Shown one piece after another: positions 7,870 to 15,513 of a stretch of 49,388 bases of DNA. Source of the stretch: Bacillota bacterium (lineage in GTDB: Bacteria; Bacillota; Bacilli; Paenibacillales; Paenibacillaceae); contig JAEWPC010000082.1 in the NCBI GenBank assembly GCA_023460795.1, forward strand, positions 1 to 49,388, read 5' to 3'. A program made the position numbers and the translations under genes. Position 1 is the first letter of the stretch. Each line of letters opens with the position of its first letter. Under the pieces are notes generated by a model, which saw only the letters and a program-made list of their open reading frames with translations, was not told the origin of the DNA and did no database searches.

Positions 7870-8108
7870 ACAACAAATCATTAGTAGCGTTCCTCTTCGG
7901 ACAAATGGAAAAACTCGACAAAGGACAAGTGAAAGTAGACGAAGTCTTGGCACAAGCAAAAGTAGCACAGCAAATCAATTCTCAAATGAGATATGAGCTT
8001 GAAAGAGCAAGAGTAGTTATGGATCTAACGAAACATAATGCAATTTTTAAAGATGGCACTCGCCTTCGTGAGATTGAAAGCAAACCGTTCGATGATAAAT
8101 TGCTTTAG
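7857..8108 (+). CDS. Hypothetical early protein, 83 aa
   Basis: 83 residues, starting within the last codons of the upstream gene. Helical and charged (FGQMEKLDKGQVKVDEVLAQ and an RYELERARV segment), consistent with a small coiled-coil protein. Two bases separate it from the next ATG. No family recognised; it belongs to the cluster of small genes before bet. Confidence 0.6.
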   Translation: MQPVNNKSLVAFLFGQMEKLDKGQVKVDEVLAQAKVAQQINSQMRYELERARVVMDLTKHNAIFKDGTRLREIESKPFDDKLL

Positions 8109-8110
8109 AA

Positions 8111-8383
8111 ATGAAAAATCCAAACCAACCAATTGAACCTGCAACTATTTATAAAGTTGAAGGAGAAAGTATAACCACAGAAACCTTAACAGGATTGACA
8201 AAACGAGAGTATTTTGCCGGTCTTATGTTAAAAGAACTTATATCCACAAAAGCACACGGGAGTACTGATGCCTACATTGTGCAAAAGGCATTATCAATAA
8301 CCGATACACTTTTAAAAATGCTTACTGATAAGGATGATTACAGCGGTTATAGTCAGCCTACGGTAGAAATCAGAGAATACTAA
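8111..8383 (+). CDS. Hypothetical early protein, 90 aa
   Basis: 90 residues with a central helix-rich segment (KREYFAGLMLKELI) of the sort seen in many short proteins beside recT/bet genes of Bacteroidetes phages. It ends 20 bp before bet and is co-oriented with it. No catalytic motif or membrane segment visible. Function unknown. Confidence 0.6.
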   Translation: MKNPNQPIEPATIYKVEGESITTETLTGLTKREYFAGLMLKELISTKAHGSTDAYIVQKALSITDTLLKMLTDKDDYSGYSQPTVEIREY

Positions 8384-8403
8384 CCCTCAAAAACCTTAAA
8401 AAA

Positions 8404-9165
8404 ATGTCAGAAAAAACGACAGCACCAGCAGTGCAAGACAAAGGCATAGTAACTTATCAGGTTGCCGGCCAAGATGTGAAACTTTCTTACCAGATCGTAA
8501 GAGATTTTCTAACCAAAGGAAACGGTCAGGTATCAGACCAAGACCTTACCCAATTTATCTCGATTTGTAAATATAATCAGCTGAATCCATTCCTGAACGA
8601 AGCTTATTTGGTGAAGTTCGGAACTCAGCCGGCGCAGATGATCGTGAGTAAAGAAGCTCTCATGAAAAGAGCTGAAGCATGCCCAGAATATGAAGGTCTG
8701 CAGGCCGGTGTAATCGTGCTACGTGATGGCGAAGAAAAGGAACTGGAAGGCCACTATTACCGCCCCACGGATGAACTTGTTGGCGGATGGGCGAAAGTGT
8801 ACCGATCCGACCGAAAATTCCCTTTTGTAAGCCGTGTTCGTCTGGATGAGTACGACAAAAAGCAATCCACTTGGAATGAGAAGAAATCTACAATGATTTC
8901 AAAAGTCGCAAAAGTGCAAGCACTCCGTGAAGCGTTTCCAGCACAGTTGGGTGCAATGTACACTCAGGAAGAGCAGGCAACCACGGTAGATGCTGAATAT
9001 TCTGTTGTAGATCGTGTGAAAAACGAGATCAATAAGAATGCAAATGCGCAGACAATGGAAATGCCTGCAATGGAGATTCCGAGAGCACAGTCAGAAGAAG
9101 CATTTGGCGAAACGGCTCAGGAGAAAGACCTTTTCCCGGAAGATAAACCACAACCTAATTTTTAG
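8404..9165 (+). CDS. bet: Phage recombination protein Bet (RecT/Redbeta family)
   Basis: 253 residues. The N-terminal two thirds carry the Bet signature: SDQDLTQFISICKYNQLNPF, then AQMIVSKEALMKRAE, then a GWAKVYRSDRK strand, and EKKSTMISKVAKVQALREAF. Bet-type proteins form rings and helices on ssDNA and anneal complementary strands during phage recombination and concatemer formation. The C-terminal 60 residues are low-complexity and acidic, as is usual. It is preceded by the SbcC-like ATPase block and followed after 8 bp by an MBL-fold gene that may supply nuclease activity. Confidence 0.9.
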   Translation: MSEKTTAPAVQDKGIVTYQVAGQDVKLSYQIVRDFLTKGNGQVSDQDLTQFISICKYNQLNPFLNEAYLVKFGTQPAQMIVSKEALMKRAEACPEYEGLQAGVIVLRDGEEKELEGHYYRPTDELVGGWAKVYRSDRKFPFVSRVRLDEYDKKQSTWNEKKSTMISKVAKVQALREAFPAQLGAMYTQEEQATTVDAEYSVVDRVKNEINKNANAQTMEMPAMEIPRAQSEEAFGETAQEKDLFPEDKPQPNF

Positions 9166-9173
9166 AATTTAAC

Positions 9174-9902
9174 ATGACACTCACCATCATCGGCAGCAAC
9201 TCAGCAGGAAACTGTTATGTTCTTCAAAACGAGAACGAAGCTTTGATTCTGGAATGCGGAATGCCTTTCCCTTTGGTTCAGCAAGCTTTGAATTTCAATA
9301 CTTCAAAAGTTGTTGCCGCTTTGGTAAGTCATGAGCATGGAGATCATTTTAAGTTTGTTTCAGATTTCCAAAAAAGAGGAATTCAGGTGTATGCCAGTGC
9401 CGGAACCTGGAAATGCAAAGGAATGAAAGGAAAGCAACTGCAACACGGGGAATTGACAAAAATTGACAACTTCAAAATTCTGCCATTCAACGTGAAACAT
9501 GATTGTGCGGAACCTCTGGGGTTTTTAATCGATCACCCGGAAACCGGGCAGATCCTATTCGCTACAGACACCTACTACATTCCGTTCACTTTTGGAAATA
9601 TAAATCATTGGTTAATCGAGTGCAACTACCGAAAGGATATTTTGGACAAAAATTGTCCAGACGGAAGTTTTAAGCAGGTTTTACGTGATAGAACACTTGA
9701 ATCCCACATGAGCTATGAAACGTGCAAAAATGCCCTTTTGGCCAACGACCTGAGCCAAACTAGAACGATCACTCTGATTCACCTTTCAGATGGAAACAGC
9801 AACGCCCGGGAATTCAAATCGGGAATAGAAAAAGCGACCGGAAAACCAACCTTTGTCGCTGAGAAAAACATGATTATTAACTACAAGAAAACACCTTTTT
9901 AA
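9174..9902 (+). CDS. MBL-fold metallo-hydrolase (possible nuclease partner of Bet)
   Basis: 242 residues. Begins with a YycJ-like SNSAGNCYVL strand; the metal motif SHEHGDH gives H53, H55, D57 and H58; further metal-site residues are likely H104 in VKHD and D130 in ATDTYY, and a late SHMSYETC/LIHLSDGN region. The family includes 5'-exonuclease-like proteins such as YycJ/WalJ. Located directly after bet where many phages carry an exonuclease. An alkaline exonuclease or RecE is not seen, so this enzyme may resect DNA ends for Bet. That role is inference. The stop overlaps the next ATG (TAATG). Confidence 0.8.
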   Translation: MTLTIIGSNSAGNCYVLQNENEALILECGMPFPLVQQALNFNTSKVVAALVSHEHGDHFKFVSDFQKRGIQVYASAGTWKCKGMKGKQLQHGELTKIDNFKILPFNVKHDCAEPLGFLIDHPETGQILFATDTYYIPFTFGNINHWLIECNYRKDILDKNCPDGSFKQVLRDRTLESHMSYETCKNALLANDLSQTRTITLIHLSDGNSNAREFKSGIEKATGKPTFVAEKNMIINYKKTPF

Positions 9903-10126
9903 TGGCAGTTACAACATTAAAACTATCGGAGCTCCCTTTTGGAGAAACAATAAATATAGGCGGCCATGAGTACATTTATAAAGGCTACGAAAAACGAAAG
10001 ACAAAATTCGGAAATATAGAGCATTTTGTTTTCAAGTGTGCGAAGCCGGAGCATGAGAAAATATTTGAAAGATTCACATTTTCCACAACGAAAATAAAGT
10101 GTGTGGATGGAAAATATAAGTGGTAA
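9902..10126 (+). CDS. Hypothetical protein, 74 aa
   Basis: Starts on the TAATG junction with the MBL-fold gene, suggesting coupled translation. 74 residues, mainly beta-strand prone (TINIGGHEYIYKGYEKRKTK) with a lone KCAKPEH segment. It lies between the recombination and replication modules. No family recognised. Confidence 0.6.
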   Translation: MAVTTLKLSELPFGETINIGGHEYIYKGYEKRKTKFGNIEHFVFKCAKPEHEKIFERFTFSTTKIKCVDGKYKW

Positions 10127-10148
10127 AAAACTTTAAAAAAGAACTAAA

Positions 10149-10985
10149 ATGGCCGAAAATAAAAACAGTTTCATAATCTACACGGACTGGAAACAAGACT
10201 TCGAATTTCTAACAAATGAAGAAGCGGGGAAACTAATTAAGCATTTGCTTCAATTTGCTTCAGATGAAAATCCTTCAATTGAAAATGAGGACCGTCTTCT
10301 ACAATTTGCTGCCCAAAAAATGAAAGCCGTGATGAAAAAGGATTTAAAGAAATATCAGGCGGTAATTCAAAAAAGGTCTGAAGCTGGAAAAAAAGGCGGT
10401 ATAAATAGCGGAAAATCAAGAACATCGAATCAAAACGAAGCAAATGAAGCAAATGCTTCAACACCGAAGCAAAACGAACGTGTTAATGTTAATGATAATG
10501 TTAATGTTAATGATATTCTTTTAGAAAAAGAATCAAAATATGATGATGATATGCGCGAGGAAAATTTCGATGAAATTGAAAAAGCGAAAAACTTCTTGAA
10601 ATCGAAAAAGCAAATCCAGATGGATCGCCTTGCAATGAAGTACAAGCTTTCCCCCGAACACATTCGCTTAAAAATCGATGAATTCATTGAAAAGAAATTC
10701 GATTGGGAAGAAAACACGTGGAAAGATGAAAATGAAATGGCTAAGAACTTTGAATTCTGGCTAGATAAAAACAGAACGGTAATTATCAACCCCTACAAGA
10801 CCTGGAACGAAAAAGATTTCAAAGCGGATTGCGAAAAGCACAAAAAAGAATTTGGCGCAAAAACGCTCACCGATTTCTTCCGCTACTGGAACCAACCCAC
10901 AGAGACCGGAGTTATGAGATTTCAGGAGAAAAATGCGTGGGATACTGAACAACAATTAAAAATTTGGAGAAGCAATGGAAAATAG
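10149..10985 (+). CDS. DUF6291-like replication protein (initiator/helicase-loader candidate)
   Basis: 278 residues. Residues 1-95 match the pattern of DUF6291: SFIIYTDWKQDFEFLTNEEA, GKLIKHLLQFA, then QKRSEAGKKGG. A linker with a VNVNDNVNVND repeat follows, then a helical C-terminal domain (KMKY-like segments and WNEKDFKADCEKHKKEF) that resembles primosomal or loader domains. It overlaps dnaB by 11 bp. By analogy with lambda O next to P, it may recognise the phage origin and bring DnaB to it. The DNA encoding the linker contains tandem 18-bp repeats, as an origin inside an initiator gene would. Confidence 0.7.
   Translation: MAENKNSFIIYTDWKQDFEFLTNEEAGKLIKHLLQFASDENPSIENEDRLLQFAAQKMKAVMKKDLKKYQAVIQKRSEAGKKGGINSGKSRTSNQNEANEANASTPKQNERVNVNDNVNVNDILLEKESKYDDDMREENFDEIEKAKNFLKSKKQIQMDRLAMKYKLSPEHIRLKIDEFIEKKFDWEENTWKDENEMAKNFEFWLDKNRTVIINPYKTWNEKDFKADCEKHKKEFGAKTLTDFFRYWNQPTETGVMRFQEKNAWDTEQQLKIWRSNGK
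10482..10517. repeat. Two tandem 18-bp AT-rich repeats, candidate origin iterons
   Basis: GTTAATGTTAATGATAAT at 10482-10499 is followed by GTTAATGTTAATGATATT at 10500-10517, one mismatch. Just upstream (10437-10480) GAAGCAAA occurs three times. The repeats encode the VNVND linker of the DUF6291 gene, but their position in the putative initiator gene also suits a replication origin. Confidence 0.5.
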
Positions 10986-12456
10986 AGCGAAATACGAAAA
11001 AGAAAAACAGAGAGATTTTGTGCGAGAACTTTCGATTTCAGAAGGGAAAATGCCGCCAAACGCGGTTGAATTTGAAAAACTTGTGTTAGGCGCGCTTCTA
11101 ATTGATGGGCAAGCTATCGACAAAGTACGAAAGAGATTTCTGGATAACTCCGAAATATTCTACGATCCGAAACATGTTGTGATTTTTGAAGCGATCTGTT
11201 TTCTGAATGATAAAGGCCAGCCAGTGGACCTGATGACCGTTATTCAGGACCTGAAAAGGAAAGAAAAATTAATGCAAGCTGGCGGAGACGGTTACGTGAT
11301 CGATCTCACCATGGGCATTTCCTCTTCTGCACACCTGGATTATCACCTGATGATGGTTCTTGAAAAGTTCTTGGCCCGACAAATGATCACGTACTGTGCA
11401 CACACGATCGATAAACTTTACCGTGATAGTACCGATGTTCTGGAAGAGATTGACGCTCACGTCGGAAATATCAATCTCGTTGAGGAAACGATAGCCAGGC
11501 AAAAAGAGGGACGTACTACGCTGGAGCTGCACAAGGAACTGATCCAGATGCAAAAGGATAAAATCATTCCGGGCATCACGAGTAAGCACCGAGCAATCGA
11601 AAAGCATCTGAATGGTTGGAGAAACGGAAACCTGATCATCATCGGTGCCCGTCCGGCCATGGGGAAAACAACTTTCGTTCTGGATGACGTTTTCGATATT
11701 GCTCAGCGTGGTGTACCGGTAGGATTCTTTTCTCTGGAAATGTCAGCGCAGGAACTGCACCAGAAGATGGTTTCAAACGATACCGAGATAAACGGGAATG
11801 CGTTGCGGGATCGCACCCTGTCTGACATGGACATGCAGCGGTTATTCCAGACCAACACATTTGATAAACTGCCCTTCTACATCGAAGATAGCGTTTTTGA
11901 TCTGAATCAGATTCTAGCAAAAGCAAGATTGATGCACAAGGAAAAAGGGGTTAAAATCATCGCAATTGATTATTTGCAGCTCATAGAAATTGGAACTGGA
12001 AGCAAGGGAATGAACCGTGAGCAGGTGATCTCTACTGTTTCCAGAAAATTAAAGCAACTCGCAAAAGAATTGCAAATTCCGGTGATCGCACTTTCCCAAC
12101 TTTCGCGCCAGGTAGAGCAACGTCCAAATAAACGCCCTCTACTCTCCGACCTTCGTGAATCCGGAGCTATTGAGCAGGATGCGGATATCGTCGCTTTCCT
12201 CTACCGACCAGAATATTATAAAATTCCGACATGGGACAGAGACTGGGACGGAGAAGAAGATCTTCCAACAAAAAACGAAGTGGAAATTATTTTCGCCAAA
12301 TTCCGTGGAGGCGGCGTGTTCGAAGAGCGTTTGAAATTCCGAGGTGATTTGTCAAAGTTCTACGACCTGAATAGTGATTTTGGAACGTACACAAACCCGG
12401 TTCCTTTTGGAAATTCTACAGACGCTTTCGGAGATAACGACGATCTAGACTTTTAA
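10975..12456 (+). CDS. dnaB: Replicative DNA helicase, DnaB family
   Basis: 493 residues, close to the usual DnaB length. The N-terminal domain begins near PPNAVEFEKLVLGALLID. The RecA-like domain carries Walker A, GARPAMGKTT (about residues 224-233), the FSLEMSAQEL motif, Walker B IIAIDYLQLI, and the LSQLSRQVEQRPNKRPLLSD arginine-rich region followed by GAIEQDADIVAFLYR. It would unwind the phage fork as a hexamer, letting the phage avoid relying on host DnaB. Start overlaps the DUF6291 gene by 11 bp. Confidence 0.95.
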   Translation: MENRAKYEKEKQRDFVRELSISEGKMPPNAVEFEKLVLGALLIDGQAIDKVRKRFLDNSEIFYDPKHVVIFEAICFLNDKGQPVDLMTVIQDLKRKEKLMQAGGDGYVIDLTMGISSSAHLDYHLMMVLEKFLARQMITYCAHTIDKLYRDSTDVLEEIDAHVGNINLVEETIARQKEGRTTLELHKELIQMQKDKIIPGITSKHRAIEKHLNGWRNGNLIIIGARPAMGKTTFVLDDVFDIAQRGVPVGFFSLEMSAQELHQKMVSNDTEINGNALRDRTLSDMDMQRLFQTNTFDKLPFYIEDSVFDLNQILAKARLMHKEKGVKIIAIDYLQLIEIGTGSKGMNREQVISTVSRKLKQLAKELQIPVIALSQLSRQVEQRPNKRPLLSDLRESGAIEQDADIVAFLYRPEYYKIPTWDRDWDGEEDLPTKNEVEIIFAKFRGGGVFEERLKFRGDLSKFYDLNSDFGTYTNPVPFGNSTDAFGDNDDLDF

Positions 12457-12468
12457 AAACAAAAACCT

Positions 12469-12807
12469 ATGCACGCAAAATTTCTCATTCGCTTCGCATC
12501 CATGTACCGGGTTTCGCCGGAAGAGATTACAGGCAAAAGTCGTGACAGGTTTCTTTTCTACCTGCGAGTGATATTTGCTCAGGAACTACGGAAACGTGGA
12601 ATGAGAAAATATAAAATTGCAAAGTTTCTGGAACGGAAAAAAAGCACAGCGGGGTACTACCTGCTACAATTTGAAGCATGCAAAAAGCACGACAAAAAAT
12701 TTAACAACTATCATTTTTACTTTAAAAACCATCAAAACTTATGGAGAAGTTCAAAATTGAAGCAACGACGGAAGAAAATTTACTCACAATTCAGGCCCTC
12801 ACGATAA
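12469..12807 (+). CDS. DnaA C-terminal-domain-like HTH protein
   Basis: 112 residues. The segment YRVSPEEITGKSRDRFLFYL, then RVIFAQELRKRGMRKYKIAKFL, then ERKKSTAGYYL, resembles domain IV of DnaA (helix, basic loop, helix-turn-helix) without the AAA+ domain. Such stand-alone domains could bind DnaA-box-like sites near the phage origin. The last 25 residues are basic and lie in the region overlapping the next gene by 67 bp, so the true functional part may be shorter. Assignment rests on pattern only. Confidence 0.6.
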   Translation: MHAKFLIRFASMYRVSPEEITGKSRDRFLFYLRVIFAQELRKRGMRKYKIAKFLERKKSTAGYYLLQFEACKKHDKKFNNYHFYFKNHQNLWRSSKLKQRRKKIYSQFRPSR

Positions 12808-12962
12808 CGGAGGAACTTGTGGAGAAAAACGGCATCAGCTGGAAGCAGAAAAAGCCGAAAACTGAAACGATCGGGATATACGAGCATTTCAAAAAAAACG
12901 GAATTACAACGGTAAGGGTAAGCAGAAATGAAAAAGAAAATTATAGCAGGCTGGGTGATTAA
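12741..12962 (+). CDS. Hypothetical protein, 73 aa
   Basis: 73 residues in a different frame from its neighbours, overlapping the DnaA-C-like gene by 67 bp and the next gene by 35 bp. Charged N-terminal helix, then KKPKTETIGIYEHFKKNGIT and a VRVSRNEKEN strand. The nested arrangement is typical of dense phage early regions. No family recognised. Confidence 0.5.
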   Translation: MEKFKIEATTEENLLTIQALTITEELVEKNGISWKQKKPKTETIGIYEHFKKNGITTVRVSRNEKENYSRLGD

Positions 12963-13131
12963 GAACAATAGCGCCGTCTTGTGGGATTCTTTTGCCAGAA
13001 AACGCAAAGAGTCGATTGATGTTGCTACACAAGGCAAGCCAGACCGGGCAAAAGCATGGCGAGATTTAACTCGCAAACAAGGATTCAGCGTCGTTAGAGC
13101 TGTTCAAGTACTAAAATTAGAAAATCTTTAA
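12928..13131 (+). CDS. Hypothetical basic protein, 67 aa
   Basis: 67 residues, basic, beginning MKKKIIAGWVIKNNSAVLWD. The order of a short strand pair followed by helices could fit a small nucleic-acid-binding protein. It overlaps the upstream gene by 35 bp and ends 10 bp before the DUF3127 gene. No family recognised. Confidence 0.5.
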   Translation: MKKKIIAGWVIKNNSAVLWDSFARKRKESIDVATQGKPDRAKAWRDLTRKQGFSVVRAVQVLKLENL

Positions 13132-13141
13132 AAATAAATCA

Positions 13142-13531
13142 ATGGAGCTAAAAGGCACAATCAGAAAAATAAGCGAAGTACAAACTTTCGCTTCCGGATT
13201 CCAGAAATCGGAAATGGTATTACTCACGGACGAGCAATATCCACAACCGATCAATATTGAATTTCTACAGGACAAAAGTGACATGCTTGCGTATCTCACG
13301 GAAGGTTCAAAAGTGAAAGTCGGCATCAATATCCGTGGAAGAGAATGGACGTCACCAAACGGTGAAGTAAAGTATTTCAACTCTATCGTGGGATGGAGAA
13401 TTGAGAAACTGGACGAGGAACCAAAGGCGGCTGAACCGACACAGGCCAAGCCACTGGCAACTGGTCAGGACACTGCAAAAAATGAAAACCCTTTTGCTGA
13501 TGATGAAGATGATGATGATTTGCCGTTTTAA
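13142..13531 (+). CDS. DUF3127 OB-fold protein, SSB-like
   Basis: 129 residues. The first 95 residues follow the DUF3127 pattern (MELKGTIRKISEVQTFASGF, then FLQDKSDMLAYLTEGSKVKV and GREWTSPNGEVKYFNSI), predicted as an OB-fold. A disordered spacer follows, then an acidic end, DEDDDDLPF. That tail copies the tip of bacterial SSB (DDDIPF), which recruits repair and replication enzymes. No classical ssb gene is present in the prophage, so this protein probably fills that role during replication and Bet recombination. The functional assignment is inference from fold and tail. Confidence 0.8.
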   Translation: MELKGTIRKISEVQTFASGFQKSEMVLLTDEQYPQPINIEFLQDKSDMLAYLTEGSKVKVGINIRGREWTSPNGEVKYFNSIVGWRIEKLDEEPKAAEPTQAKPLATGQDTAKNENPFADDEDDDDLPF

Positions 13532-13541
13532 AAATTGAGCT

Positions 13542-13991
13542 ATGAGAACAATAAAATTTAGGATTTGGGATTACCAAAAAATGTTTTATCCCGATACAGA
13601 GCATTTTTTCCAAAACGCAATATTTTGGAATATTAAAATGACCGAAGAAAAATCTATTGATAAAGATTTAGTAACAAACTATTCACTAATGCAATTCACC
13701 GGATGTCACGATAAAACCGGAAAAGAAATTTTTGAAGGGGATATTCATAGAGTAGAAATAGAACATTCAACCGGAGATGAAAGACATTATTTTATCTGCA
13801 CTTGGTTAAAAGAATTTGGATGTTTTTCTTGGATTGACTCTATGAATTATCAGGACTATGTTGATAACGGATTGATTGCAATAGAATGGATGTTGAATGA
13901 TGGCATTCCTCTTCATTTAGATTTTGAAGATTGTAAAAAAATTGAAATTATCGGCAACATTCACGAAAATCCCGAATTACTGAAACAATGA
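13542..13991 (+). CDS. YopX-family protein
   Basis: 149 residues. Opens with the YopX hallmark MRTIKFRIWDYQKMFYP and continues with LMQFTGCHDKTGKEIFEGDI, the most conserved part of the family, and IIGNIHENPELL at the end. YopX proteins are widespread in phages of Gram-positive bacteria and Bacteroidetes with no established function. It overlaps the VRR-NUC gene by 4 bp (ATGA). Confidence 0.88.
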   Translation: MRTIKFRIWDYQKMFYPDTEHFFQNAIFWNIKMTEEKSIDKDLVTNYSLMQFTGCHDKTGKEIFEGDIHRVEIEHSTGDERHYFICTWLKEFGCFSWIDSMNYQDYVDNGLIAIEWMLNDGIPLHLDFEDCKKIEIIGNIHENPELLKQ

Positions 13992-14365
13992 AACACACTG
14001 AATCCAAAATCCAGATTGCATGCGTGCAATGGTTTTCCTACCAGTACCCGGAGCTTTACCATCACTTTTTCAGCGTTCCAAATGGTGGACTACGGAAATT
14101 GACAACCGCCCAAATTCTAAAAGCTGAAGGCGCCAAAGCGGGAGTTTCAGATTTAATTCTTATGATTCCAAATCCATATTATCACGGGTTGTGCATAGAG
14201 ATGAAATCTGAAAAAGGCACTATGTCAGACAATCAGAAGAAATTCAAAGCCAGTATAGAAAACCTCGGTTTCCACAAGTACGTGATCTGCCGGAGTTTCG
14301 ATGACTTCAAGAAAGCAATTGAGGAATATCTTTCAGAAACTCTTTGGGGTAAAAAAGTTTCATAA
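13988..14365 (+). CDS. VRR-NUC domain nuclease
   Basis: 125 residues, a minimal stand-alone VRR-NUC (PD-(D/E)XK superfamily) protein. Visible elements: ESKIQIACVQWF helix with the first acidic residue, SVPNGG, the active-site core GVSDLILMIP and then LCIEMKSEKG, which gives the D-(E)xK set, then MSDNQKKF and YVICRSFDDF. Stand-alone VRR-NUC proteins of phages cut branched DNA such as Holliday junctions, so it probably resolves junctions before packaging. It is the last gene before the late promoter at 14352-14412. Confidence 0.85.
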   Translation: MKHTESKIQIACVQWFSYQYPELYHHFFSVPNGGLRKLTTAQILKAEGAKAGVSDLILMIPNPYYHGLCIEMKSEKGTMSDNQKKFKASIENLGFHKYVICRSFDDFKKAIEEYLSETLWGKKVS

Positions 14366-14412
14366 CTCGTCTATTATTTTAATAGTTTTGTTCAAATAAA
14401 TTTCTAATTTTG
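14352..14412 (+). promoter_or_regulatory. Late promoter A with 16-bp activator-like element
   Basis: AAAAAGTTTCATAACT at 14352-14367 precedes a -7 box TAATTTTG (14405-14412). The same 16-mer lies at 27671-27686, and in both cases it starts exactly 53 bp before a TAnnTTTG box. Neither promoter has a TTG at the normal -33 spacing, suggesting activator dependence. A TCTATTATT motif lies between, also shared. Transcription would start near the ATG at 14419, perhaps giving a nearly leaderless mRNA. Confidence 0.62.
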
Positions 14413-14418
14413 TGAGGT

Positions 14419-15513
14419 ATGGCAAAAAGTAACTATCAAAATAAGCATTCTGTTTCGAGAAAAGACAAGTTCGTGGGAAATCCGCGTACTATCACTAAGA
14501 AGCAGTTTGAATTATTGAAGGACCATCTGGAAACGCTGGGCGATCTTTCAGGAGTTGTTTTTTGCCATAATCACAAGTGCTACGTTGGAGGGAATCAGAG
14601 ATCGGAGGTATTCGATGGTTGCGAAATCGAAATCGTGGAACGCTACGATAAACCAACTGCGCAGAAAACAGTTGCCTACGGATTTATCAACTTTAACGGC
14701 GAAAAATTTGCGTACCGCGAAGTAGAGTTTTCAGATTACGAATTCAGAATGGCCTGTATCGTCGCCAACAATGACGGTGGAGAAAATGACTGGGACGAAT
14801 TATCAAACTGGGATGTTCAGGAGTTACGAGATTGGGGATTATTCATTCCCGACTATGAGCCGGAAGAAGCCGAAGATGTTAAAGCCAAAGAAGAGGATGA
14901 TGAAGATGAACCGGAAAAAGTAGAATGGGTTCCTGACTGCCTTTTTGCTTCCGACAACAGCTTTGATATTCCAACATTGAAAATGAGCAAGGAAAATACT
15001 TACCTGCAATTGCCTTTCAAACCATACGGAGCAGATGCAAGAACAAAGACCGGTGTAGGAACATATCACTTCTATGTGGACGATTACAGGTTTAATGCCA
15101 TTTGGAACGATCCTACAAAAATTATCAATTCAGGATGCGGAGCTATTGTGGAACCAAACACTTCTCTTTACGAAACTACACCAATTGGTTACGGGATTTT
15201 CCTTATCTACAAAAAGCGATGGATTGCCAGATTTCTTCAGGATTTCGGAATTGACGTTTTTGTGGACCTGAATGTCACAGAGAAATTCCACAAATACAAC
15301 ATCATGGGAGTTCCGAAAGGTTACAACGCTTTCTTCACCCGTGGCTACGACAACCGATTGAAAGCACTTGAACAGGAACTGCAAATTGCGAAAGATATTT
15401 CCGGTTTGGAAAATCCTAATTTCTGCGTTTACGGCGGTTCCAAAAAAGTGAAGGAATTTTGCAATAAACACAACTTAACTTTCGTGAACAACACGAGTTT
15501 AGATATTGAATAA
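14419..15513 (+). CDS. ParB-like N-terminal domain fused to DUF4417
   Basis: 364 residues. Residues 1-60 carry a ParB/sulfiredoxin-like pattern (GNPRTITKKQFELLKDHLE and CYVGGNQRSEVF). Residues 90-140 (FRMACIVANNDGGENDWDEL, WDVQELRDWGL) match the linker usually found in phage ParB-methyltransferase fusions. An acidic spacer follows, then DUF4417 from about 190 to the end (IWNDPTKIINSGCGAIVEPN, GIFLIYKKRWIARFLQDFGI, NIMGVPKGYNAFFTRGYD). No SAM-binding or DPPY motif exists, so DUF4417 stands where the methyltransferase would be. First gene of late operon A; its stop overlaps the next ATG. Activity unknown. Confidence 0.75.
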   Translation: MAKSNYQNKHSVSRKDKFVGNPRTITKKQFELLKDHLETLGDLSGVVFCHNHKCYVGGNQRSEVFDGCEIEIVERYDKPTAQKTVAYGFINFNGEKFAYREVEFSDYEFRMACIVANNDGGENDWDELSNWDVQELRDWGLFIPDYEPEEAEDVKAKEEDDEDEPEKVEWVPDCLFASDNSFDIPTLKMSKENTYLQLPFKPYGADARTKTGVGTYHFYVDDYRFNAIWNDPTKIINSGCGAIVEPNTSLYETTPIGYGIFLIYKKRWIARFLQDFGIDVFVDLNVTEKFHKYNIMGVPKGYNAFFTRGYDNRLKALEQELQIAKDISGLENPNFCVYGGSKKVKEFCNKHNLTFVNNTSLDIE

